A DNA stretch of 64,000 nucleotides. Source: Monosporascus cannonballus (lineage: Eukaryota; Ascomycota; Sordariomycetes; Xylariales). How positions within the stretch are numbered: position 1 is the stretch's first letter; every line of letters starts with the position of its first letter. The position numbers and the translations under genes were made by a program. The DNA lies in the NCBI GenBank assembly GCA_004154925.1, contig QJNS01000752.1:62001-126000 (forward strand). The letters run 5' to 3'. Below, one piece after another: positions 49,378-57,539 of this stretch. Under the pieces are notes generated by a model. That model saw nothing but the letters and a program-made list of their open reading frames with translations. It had not been told where the DNA came from and made no database searches.

Positions 49378-49800
49378 TGAGTGAGATGTCTCACCCAATT
49401 CAACCTTACAGGTGAAGACCACGCTGATCAAGACAACAACGCTGGCGAACATAATGAGGATGGTCCAAAGCAGGACATTAGTATTTTGATTGAGGCGATG
49501 AATATAACTTTATTACCAAGGGAGCAGAGCTCGTCGTCGCTTGAGCTTCCGACTATACCACGGAACTTAATACCAATGGAGAAGTCAAAGAGCATACAGG
49601 GACCGACGGACCCACAGGCGGGGATGAAGAGACGAGCGACAATATCGAAACCATCAAAGATCTAGTCTGCCTCTCCCCAATTTGGCGGTCATTTCGATCT
49701 GGATAGTTTGGAGATAGAGGGGGGCTTGAATTAAACCGATTGGTACCTGTCGCAATGACGGTGCTGGTCCCTGGAGATGGAGTCGGTGATGCTGTCAGAT
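49378..49800 (-). pseudogene. Possible remnant of a single-pass membrane protein gene
   Basis: The minus strand has a Ser/Thr/Pro-rich segment (TPSPGTSTVIATGTN, about 49790-49745), then in another frame a clear hydrophobic segment (LLWTILIMFASVVVLISVVF, about 49475-49415) followed by a polar tail to a stop near 49320. A Ser/Thr-rich stalk, one membrane span and a cytoplasmic tail is a common fungal surface-protein layout. Frames do not join without frameshifts or introns I cannot place, so it may be chance or a decayed gene. Confidence 0.22.
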
Positions 49801-50160
49801 CCAGTTAGTGCCTGCTTTATGGACCCGGCTGGCGAACTTAGGGCTTATGCGGGCGATCCACGGGCCCCTGCCAAGACCGGACAATGCATGCAAGCTAACG
49901 ACACCATAAAAGCGGTGGCAGTGGCACCAAGAACCCAGTGCTGCATTTATTGACCAGGATTTTATAAAAATTGCAGAATGTTAAACGTGGATTCCGACGT
50001 TTTCGCATTCGCAAGCATAAACTTAACATCAATCAACCAACGTTCTGGGGGAGTGAAATAGCTACTGAATTGTTCTTTTACATCCAGCGAAACCGTTGGT
50101 ACTCTGCAGAACTTCAACTGCTATACGAACTAGGCGTGGAACACAGTACATCGTGTGACA
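49801..50160. other. Upstream region of the histone-chaperone gene
   Basis: No gene is supported. The open frame at 49971-50237 overlaps exon 1 of the next gene in another frame and has no family features. The promoter should be here; I see no defining element. Confidence 0.4.
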
Positions 50161-51317
50161 ATGGCTTCAAACGCTTCGGCAGAGAACTCTTGCCCCATCA
50201 CCTACGAGGAACTCAGAGACCTCGAGCAGGACTTTGAAGATGCCGAGACCGAGATAAGTAAGTAACACTGGAGGTCACTGGTAGAAAGTTACTAGTTCCC
50301 GCACTGGTTTCTTTCTAGCCAGATATCATCCCCCATTGGGTTGTCGTCGCGTGTTAACCTCTATGTCAGCGCGCCAACACCTCGCGTTCACCAAGCCACT
50401 GTATGAAAAGCGGGAGAAGACAGTATCACAAATCCCGAACTTCTGGGCTTTAGTTTTCGAGCAGGCGCCGCCGGATGTTGACCAGTACATCCACCCCACC
50501 GACTCGGCGGTCTTCCTCTCGTCCTTGAAGAAGCTTACCGTCTCCCACTTTGAGTTCGAGAACAACCCCAAAGGAGACCCTCGCAGCGTCGCCATCAAGT
50601 TTGAGTTCGATGAGAATGAGTACTTCGAGGATCGTGTCCTTGAGAAGAAGTTCTGGTACCGCCAGTCCAAAGACGGCTGGTCCGGTCTCGTCAGCGAGCC
50701 TGTACCCATCAAATGGAAGGAGGGCAAGGACCTGACTGACGGCATTCTCGACCTCGTAGCGAAGGTCTGGCAGCAGGACAAGAGCCAAGCAAACGGAGAC
50801 AGCAGCAAGCCCAAGAAGATTGAGACCTTCACCCCCGATGAGAAGGCTCTTAAAGAGAAGATCGCCAAGACTGGCCTTGGAGGAATGAGCTTCTTTACTT
50901 GGTTCGGATACCGAGGTCCTCGTGTCTCGGAGGAGGAGAGCCGGCTTGCTATCGAGAAGGAACGGGAGGAGCGGCGTCTTCGAGCAGAGGGCAAAGCTAC
51001 CAAGAAGGACGAAGAAGATGATGAAGACGATGACGATGACGAGTCACTGGCACTGGAGATCTTCCCGGACGGAGAGGAACTTGCGGTTGCCATTTCCGAG
51101 GACCTCTGGCCAAATGCCATCAAGTATTTTAGTGAGTCACCCCAAATCCGTCGAAACACGCCATGACTGACAGCCCGACGCAGCCCAAGGCCAGGAAGCG
51201 GCCGAATTGAGTGATCTTGACTTTGAGGAACTCGACGAGGATGAGATGGAGGAAGATGATGAGGATGATGAGGAGGACGACGACGTTCAGCGTCCTTCTA
51301 AGAAACAAAAAACTTAA
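50161..51317 (+). CDS. SET/Vps75-type nucleosome assembly (NAP family) histone chaperone
   Basis: Three exons, 50161-50257, 50370-51131 and 51184-51317, give 330 aa. Introns are GTAAGT...CAG (with TTAAC near its end) and GTGAGT...CAG (with CTGAC near its end), both phase 1. The N-terminal helix reads ITYEELRDLEQDFEDAETEI and crosses intron 1 into TRQHLAFTKPLYEKREK. The NAP core follows (IPNFWALVFEQAPPDVDQYI, FEFDENEYFEDRVLEKKFWY, SFFTWFGYRGP). Acidic stretches lie at about residues 256-266 and 300-322, and the end is Lys-rich (RPSKKQKT). Such proteins bind histones as dimers and load them on DNA in the nucleus; the SET/Vps75 branch also works with a histone acetyltransferase in yeast. The short N-terminus and the SFFTWF segment favour SET over NAP1. 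Splicing is inferred from frame and family fit. The gene appears intact. Confidence 0.9.
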
Positions 51318-52727
51318 ACGCTTAGAGACTGGCGTGGAGAATGGGAAGTTTCCGAAGCTTCGGGTTAATAATGCCCCGGACTTATATGCGATGTCCTGTC
51401 AAGGCAGGATACGGGTACATCATCTGCCAAAGTCGGCGTTTTGCTTACTATTTGATACCTTTACGTTACTTTGTTTCAACTTAGATTCCTACTTTTGCTA
51501 AGGACTTGTTGTGTTACTTGGCCGCTTGAAGCGAAATCCAGAGGTCCTCAGGAATGAGCGTGATCCTAATGTGGTTGGTTGGGGATAACTTTCCTGCATA
51601 TAAAGGCTCAGTTCGCACTTCAAAGACCTTCGCCGCCGTAACAGCGCCTCAAACCGCTGTAGGAGACAAGAACAGTAATCCTTTCCATACATCTGCTTTC
51701 AAGATTGATCGGCCATATAAGGCTGAGTAGTTCTTTATCAACTGCCAGGCTCCTCGCCGCTCCAGACATGACCCCCCTGCACTAGCGCCTTTCGGGTCCC
51801 CGTTGCGGGTGTGCAACCGCAGCCCCTCTTTTGTGGTTCACAGGAGCGCGCGATTGCTCAATGTTGACCAGGTCCCTTTCGATCCCACTTTCAATTCTGA
51901 ACCTTCTCCTTGAGAACATATATACCTATAAATGTGGTTACAGCACGCTCATGTTGTCCCAAAATTGTATATTCAAACCCGATCGCTACCTGGTTGAATC
52001 GCGCAATTTCAGCCACCCATTGTACGGCTGAGTTACATTGGTGCATTTCTGGGCGCCAATTGTAGCAACTGTAGATCATCCACCATGAGACGGACGAGCC
52101 GCATCTCCAACCAGAGCCGTTTCAAGTTATGAGATGAGCCCACCTCAACGCACAGGCAGCCTCAACATCCACGCGGGAACGCGCGTCAATAAGCCGCAGC
52201 GATCCGGGGCCTAGGTATTCCCATTATTCTATGACAAGGCCATGGACCTTAATTCCAGTGGATCTACTATCATAGATAGACTTGGCATATTCCGGAAAAT
52301 GGAATGCGTTGATCTGCGACGAGAAGAAACAGGATCACATCTTCCTCCTTTCCCACCCTTGTTTCCATTCCTCGTGCAAGCATTTCTCTTTCAACTGCTA
52401 CTTCTAGACTGAAGCCTCGTCCACTTGAGTAGTTGTGCGACGCTTTATTATTTCCTCTCTTTCTTTGTTACTGTTGCAGGTCCGGCACCGCTTTATAATC
52501 CATCCACTCCGTCCTGGCGACTTCCGCAGAGCCGGTTGTGTGATTCATTCTTAACTTCATATTACAGAGATATTAAATTAATACATCAACTACGTTCGTT
52601 GGCCTCCCTGAAGGACATGTGTTATCCCTAGACTATCTATGGATGGTATTGTATCGTTCGCTTTCGGATCTGCCCATATCTACCTCCCTTGAGTTCTGTT
52701 ACTCTATCGCCTCTCATCCAACCGACA
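51318..52727. other. Intergenic region between the chaperone and GH76 genes
   Basis: About 1.4 kb without a supportable gene; short frames on both strands have no family features. A TATAAAGG sequence at 51599 has no clear gene after it. Pyrimidine-rich stretches at 52340-52410 and 52440-52480 would suit the promoter of the GH76 gene. Confidence 0.5.
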
Positions 52728-54368
52728 ATGCGCATAGGCCTAGAGCTAGCAGGTGTCTTGAGCCTGTTTGCAAGTGTTATTGGAGCCATTGAAGTCAACT
52801 TTGACGATGACAGTACGTTGGAACCGAGGAATACCCAGTTTTGCCTCAACTGACAAAGACAGCATCCATCAAGGAGGCAGCAAGCACGGTTGCTTTCGGC
52901 CTTATGAAATATTATACCGGCAACAACACAGGGGATGTACCGGGCAACCTTCCGGACCCATACTTCTGTATGTAAAAGTCCATTCACTTCGTCCCCATGC
53001 TAATCATGTCGATAGGGTGGGAAGCCGGTGCTATGTTTGGGACTCTGATCGACTACTGGTACTACACAGGGGACTCGACATACAACGAAGTTACAATGCA
53101 GGCAATACAACATCAAGTGGGCGGCGATGAGGACTTCATGCCGGAAAACCAGACATCCACTCTAGGAAACGACGACCAAGGATTCTGGACCATGACGGCT
53201 ATGTCTGCCGTCGAGAACAACTTCGAGAACCCGCCGGAAGACCAACCGCAATGGCTTGCTTTGGTGCAGGCGGTCTTCAACGAGTGGGCCGACCGGTGGA
53301 ACGAGGAGACGCTTTGTGGTGGGGGATTGCGGTGGCAGATATTCCCCTTCAACAACGGCTATAACTAGTAAGCGACTTCCGTTGTATCCTTGCCCCTTTC
53401 CGGCGTGTCTCAGGGGTGCTTCTTTTATCACCAGCCGCACTCACTCATAAATGCGACCCCATACTCCCGGTCCGTCGCTATATTGGGGAGAAAGACAAGT
53501 GATTGACTTTAAGCCGCGTAGCAAGAACTCGATATCGAACGGATGCATGTTCAACATCGCCTCGCGTTTAGCGAGGTATACGGGGAACGATACGTACGCC
53601 GACTGGGCCGGCAAGGTGTGGGACTGGATGGAGCTGCACGACTTCATCGACCCCGAATTCAACATCTACGACGGCGCAGGCATCGCCAACAACTGCGACG
53701 AGCACGACTCGACGCAGTGGACGTACAACGCCGGCATCTTCCTCCAGGGCGCCGCCATGATGTACAACCACACGGGCGGCGACGACAAGTGGAGGGCGCG
53801 CACCGAGGGCCTCGCGCGCCGCACCGCCGAGCACTTCTTCGAGGGCGGCGTCGTCGCCGAGCGCGCCTGCGAGCCCTCCCGCCGCTGCAACATCGACCAG
53901 CAGACCTTTAAGGGATACCTCATGCGGTGGATGGCGTCGGCGAGCGTCACGGCGCCGTTCATGTTCGACACGCTGATGCCGCTCATACGGTCCAGCGCGC
54001 AGGCCGCCGCGCAGCAGTGCTCCGGCGACACGGGGCCGCCCGCCTTCCGGGGCGTCCCGGGCACCGCGTGCGGCTTCAGCTGGCTCGAGGGGCCCCGCTT
54101 CGACGGGCTCGTCGGCGTCGGCGAACAGATGAGCGCCCTCTCGGCGCTGCAGTACTCGCTCATCAAGAAGGGGGACGAGAGGGTGCCCGTCACGGCCGAC
54201 ACGGGCGGCACCTCGGTCGGCAACGTCAACGCCGGTACCTCGATGGAGGGCAAGATGCCGTACTTCGAGCCCGTCACTACGAGGGACAGGGTCGCCGCGG
54301 GCTTCCTGACCTCCGCTGTCGCTCTGGGTGTCGTGGGTGGGAGTGTCTTTCTGATGAAGGAGGGCTGA
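52728..54368 (+). CDS. GH76 endo-mannanase/transglycosidase, DFG5/DCW1 type, GPI-anchored
   Basis: Four exons, 52728-52812, 52863-52967, 53016-53367 and 53522-54368, give 462 aa. The introns (50, 48 and 154 bp) have GT...AG ends, and the frame closes at each join, for example [13 protein letters not shown] and [12 protein letters not shown]. Residues 1-20 form a signal peptide ([14 protein letters not shown]). The catalytic Asp pair lies in GNDDQGFW at about residues 116-117. Other family signatures are [43 protein letters not shown] and [16 protein letters not shown]. The last 22 residues are hydrophobic ([16 protein letters not shown]...), typical of a GPI signal. Family members act at the cell surface and are thought to cut GPI glycans so that wall proteins can be linked to glucan. 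Two paralogue types exist, so no symbol is given. Exon 4 is markedly more G/C-rich at third positions than exons 1-3. Confidence 0.92.
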
Positions 54369-54807
54369 TTAGTATACGGGATCTCGCCATTCATTAGCTC
54401 GCGGACATGTCTGCCGTTGGGCAATTACCCGGAACGAAATCATGAATATCCCTGGGTGGGATTTGGAATGGTTATTGGCGTTTTGGCGGGACAGCTTTGC
54501 ATGCTGAATTCTGTATCGTGATCTCTTGGGTGAGAGCTGGGAAAGAGGCTTAAATATGGTTGGATATCTGTCACCGGCTTATGATACACACCCCGGACTT
54601 GATCCTATCTCAATCACGTTATATGTACAAGGTAGTCTTTATACATTGCATAATTCGCTCTGGCCAAGGGGCACAGCTGCACTCCTAGATCCCAAAGCAC
54701 ACAGAGCTCATTCCAAGTCATCGATCGATCCAGCTACTCATTTGCCATTCCCATGCCCTTTACATGCATCTTCCCCGGCATCCTCATTCCCACCTCTCTC
54801 CATTCGC
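54369..54807. other. Gap between the convergent GH76 and IF-3 genes
   Basis: The two genes point at each other, so this holds their 3' untranslated regions. No gene is supported; the long plus-strand frame from 54526 is mostly an antisense shadow of IF-3. Confidence 0.6.
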
Positions 54808-55647
54808 TTACTCATCGGCCCGCTCCTCCCCCTCCCCTCCTCCCTCCGCGGCCGCCTTCCTCCTCGTCTTCTGGGGCGGGCCCTCGAAGTAGAGGTGTGC
54901 GATGCCACCGACGGTGCCGCTCATCTTGCGGACCTCCTTCGCGCCGGGGACGCCCTCGAGGGCGGCCTCGCGGACGCGCGCGAGCAGGGCCTCGGACTCG
55001 TCCTTAGCCGCCGTCCGCCCGCCGCGCTTGCGCGCCAGCATCACCTCGACCTGCATGCCCTTGCCCAGGAACTCGCGCAGCCGCCGCAGCTTGTGCTCCA
55101 GGTCGTGCGGCGCGATCGCCCAGTTCAGCTCGAGCTCCTTGGTGCCCACGGCCTTGCGCCGCGCCGCCCTCGCCGCCTCCTCGGCGGCCGCCTCCGCCTC
55201 CGCGCGGTCCACGATACGGCAGATCGCCGCCGGCGGGCCCACGTCGAGGTCTGCGGAGGCGTCGGGGTCGGAGTCGGGGTCGCGGGGCGGCGACAGCAGC
55301 TCCAGCGTCCACGTCTCAAGGTCGAGCTCCGTCAGTACGTCGTCAGTCCGCCGCGCCTCCGGCGCCAGGGACCCGTCCGCCTGTTTTAGCCGGATCCACT
55401 TGTACGGGATCTGCCCGTTGATCGGGCGCCGCTTCACCTGGTTGACTTTCTTGCGCAGTGGTGCGGTCATGCTGAGCGCGCGTGCTTTTATTAGAGAAGG
55501 CGCGGGCGCCGGTGTCGCAGCCGTCGTCGCCCGGACGGCGAGCGGGGATAGGTAGATTGGCGCGACGGCTGCATGGTTGGCCGTGCTCGAGAGAAAGATG
55601 TGTCGCAGTGCTCGCGCCGGGGAGAATATGCACGGGGGGCGCCGCAT
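54808..55647 (-). CDS. Mitochondrial translation initiation factor IF-3
   Basis: The call is a single exon of 279 aa. The first about 60 residues are rich in Arg, Ala and Ser with few acids (MRRPPCIFSPARALRHIFLS), a mitochondrial targeting sequence. The IF-3 N-terminal domain follows (INGQIPYKWIRLKQADGSL at 77-94, AAICRIVDRAEAE at 140-152). After an Ala/Glu/Arg-rich linker comes the C-terminal domain (KELELNWAIAPHDLEHKLRR at 170-189, LARKRGGR at 204-211, EVRKMSGTVGGIAHLYFEG at 238-256). IF-3 binds the small mitochondrial ribosomal subunit, keeps subunits apart and helps select the start codon. The frame is open upstream to an ATG ending at 55800, but those 51 residues do not look like coding sequence, so the ATG at 55647 is preferred. 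An Asp/Pro-rich insert (about 121-138) separates motifs that are closer in bacteria. It is strongly G/C-rich. Confidence 0.88.
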   Translation of the reverse strand: MRRPPCIFSPARALRHIFLSSTANHAAVAPIYLSPLAVRATTAATPAPAPSLIKARALSMTAPLRKKVNQVKRRPINGQIPYKWIRLKQADGSLAPEARRTDDVLTELDLETWTLELLSPPRDPDSDPDASADLDVGPPAAICRIVDRAEAEAAAEEAARAARRKAVGTKELELNWAIAPHDLEHKLRRLREFLGKGMQVEVMLARKRGGRTAAKDESEALLARVREAALEGVPGAKEVRKMSGTVGGIAHLYFEGPPQKTRRKAAAEGGGEGEERADE

Positions 55648-56099
55648 TTTCGTTTTGGGCCCGTGTAGGTACGTGTGAGTCGTGCTTCGGTGAGCAATTG
55701 AGTTACTTTGTGGTTGACTGTGAAGTTTGAGATTTAAGGTAGAAGGAGTGACGTCTAAGTGGGGCAGCGGGTTTTGGAGCTTGGCCGAGGAATTGACCAA
55801 TCAGTAAGTAATACACGAACCAGTGACCAGGGTAGTCCGCTATTCTGATTCGAACCTGCCCGCATATTTTCTCGGAAGTTGGAAAGCCATACAACCACCT
55901 TCGTAACGCACGGAAAATACCATACACGAAAAACAGGATTTACAATTATAGGGCCAGATTATCTACTAGTCATACCTGCAACGTGGTGTTCGACGTCTAC
56001 TTTCTGTCACCATCTCTACACGCTGCTTATTTCAGCAACCCTTGCCCCCTGAATCCTAACTCGCGAAGGAGACACTAAAGGTCTTCTCGCTTGACTTCC
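55648..56099. other. Upstream region of IF-3
   Basis: This holds the 5' leader and promoter of IF-3 (minus strand). The open 153 bp just upstream of the chosen ATG are probably leader. No other gene is visible. Confidence 0.5.
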
Positions 56100-56761
56100 T
56101 CAAAAAGAGTCGGGAGCCCACCAAAGTGCCCTGTTTGGTCGCCTCCCAATGCCTCTCGAATTAATGATGGGTATCCTCTTATCTGGATGCGGGTAGTGAA
56201 AATGGCTCCCTCTGTCTAGTCCTAGGGCATCTCCTGGAGTGAATTGCCAGACTGAGCCTTCTAGCTCCTCGATGGCGAAGCCTATCTCGCCCATGGTGTG
56301 AAGGAAGCCGACCCATTTGTTTTCCCCAGGTAGCGTCTCTCGACGGAACATTGAAAATCATGCGGATACACGGAAGGACCCGGACCCGACCTTTATCCGA
56401 CCTGCTTGTAGTTCAACATCAGTTGCTACTCCGGGTTGGTATTGTCGAATCCTTGCGTCAGAATGTTGACCTGGGTGTCCCTTGTCTTGACCCTGGGTAA
56501 CTTTGAACGTCGGGGACCTGCGGCTAGGTGTTCCGGATTTTGCACTAACTGGACTCGAGAAGGATGCGGTGGTAGCCACGGATTCCTAATCAGATTCTTC
56601 GATATTACCGTACGTAGGTGCTCTTCGTCATCCCAAAATGTCATCAGAGGCACTTCTTGCGCGGGCACCTTCCGCACTGCCGGCAACAATGCATCGCTCT
56701 TGTCCAGGGCCAGCTCCATAGCTGCCCAGAAATTCTGTAGGCTTTTCTTAGGTGCCATCAT
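56100..56761 (-). pseudogene. Broken member of a repeated fungal protein family, function unknown
   Basis: The minus strand opens with an ATG at 56761 and reads FWAAMELALDKSDALLPAVR, then RVQLVQNPEHLAAGPRRSKL and PRVKTRDTQ to a stop at 56426. Beyond it, NVPSRDATWGK (about 56350) and, in a different frame, KWVGFLHTMGEIGFAIEELE, GSVWQFTP, HPDKRIPI and GIGRRPNRALWW end at 56100. From memory, a common hypothetical-protein family in Sordariomycetes and relatives ends in this order (GSVWQFTP, then a HEPHP-like motif, then GRRLNRAYGW). At least one stop and one frameshift break it here. No catalytic motif is known to me. It sits between the IF-3 gene and the right transposon border. Confidence 0.6.
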
Positions 56762-56870
56762 GGTCTCTGCACAGTCTTTCGTTGGGCTCTTATCGGATGG
56801 GTATGAACTGGCCAGCCGTGATTGATCCTTCTGTCGCCACTGCCTTGACGAGGTTCGTGTCGGCTAGCAG

Positions 56871-56888
56871 GGGGTGCTCTAGCACCCC
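56871..56888. repeat. Inverted repeat GGGGTGCT-CT-AGCACCCC
   Basis: The 8-bp arms are perfect around a 2-bp centre. It lies 23 bp left of a second palindrome, within 190 bp of the right transposon border. Confidence 0.7.
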
Positions 56889-56911
56889 ATATACGGAAGA
56901 TTCCCTCTGAT

Positions 56912-56929
56912 CGGAACATATATGTTCCG
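56912..56929. repeat. Palindrome CGGAACATATATGTTCCG
   Basis: An 18-bp perfect palindrome with 9-bp arms. It could be a dimeric transcription-factor site or a relic of a transposon end; nothing decides between these. Confidence 0.7.
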
Positions 56930-57057
56930 GGGCTAGATCACCTTAAAGTGCAGTGCGCGTTCTAGAGCACCTGCAACTAGTTATCAATATACACACAACT
57001 GATGCCCCTTATATCTGACAGTTCGACTGATTCATTTTCTGCAAAGCTGGAGGCTAT

Positions 57058-57480
57058 TGTGACGGCTAGGCGGTTTAACCAACTATTAAACCTTAGTCGT
57101 ACGGGTTTATGTTGGCAGGAGTATCATGGGAATCTGAGCAATGAAGGAACTTAGTCACGTCTCTTAATACCAAGGTATAGAAATTATATTGCAAACGATT
57201 GGTATTAATAAATGTTGCAAGCTAAAGTTATTTAAATTATGGAAATAATAAGTATTTTATATTTAACTTTTCCATCCTATCGAACCTGGCTTTATAGGCT
57301 TTACGATCGATCTCATCGAGCCTGGCTTTATAGGTTTTACGATCGATCCTATCGAGCCTGGCTTTACAGGCTTTACGATCGATCCCGTCGAGCCATTACG
57401 TAACTTAACCTATATGGCTTAGTTATTTGTTATGACCGTTTCCGAGGCCGTAACCCGTTAGGTTATTATACGATTCTTCC
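57058..57480 (-). repeat. Family-1 3' LTR at the right island border, 423 bp
   Basis: On the minus strand it starts TATAATAACCTAACGGG and ends CCTAGCCGTCACA, against unmutated island sequence. The cassette at 57282-57400 has about 3.3 copies of a 36-bp unit containing GGCTTTACGATCGATC, the same unit as at 3955-4040 but with one more copy. The polypurine tract follows on the right as CGATTCTTCCCC. It is less mutated than most transposon sequence here. Confidence 0.85.
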
Positions 57481-57539
57481 CCTTTATAATTTTTGTCTCG
57501 AAAATTCCTTTTTTTTCTGTAAATTTTTCTTTTGCCATT
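57481..57539 (-). mobile_element. Internal end of the family-1 element, cut off
   Basis: This holds the polypurine tract and about 45 bp of the 3' internal region of a minus-strand family-1 element. It is interrupted by family-2 copy C at 57540; the rest of the element, if present, lies beyond the window. Confidence 0.6.

Noticed and set aside
48937..49665. Several 60-95-codon frames between the GH43 pseudogene and the chaperone gene
   Set aside because: No motif or codon pattern, overlapping on both strands; kept only as a weak membrane-protein remnant where a hydrophobic span is clear.
50326..51159. Ser-rich minus-strand frame opposite the histone chaperone
   Set aside because: The Ser run is the complement of the acidic Asp/Glu stretch of the real gene.
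53666..54424. Long minus-strand frame opposite GH76 exon 4
   Set aside because: Same reason: high-GC antisense shadow; the sense frame carries clear family motifs.
54526..55389. Long plus-strand open frame opposite IF-3
   Set aside because: It is antisense to a well-recognised gene in high-GC sequence, where stops are rare in all frames; its Arg/Leu-rich text is typical of a shadow.
55835..55925. TTCGAATC on both strands upstream of IF-3, resembling a tRNA T-loop
   Set aside because: The flanking bases do not form a T stem and no cloverleaf or acceptor stem can be drawn.
57282..57400. Regular repeats that might suggest a CRISPR-like array
   Set aside because: The units are head-to-tail with no spacers and lie within an LTR of a eukaryotic element.
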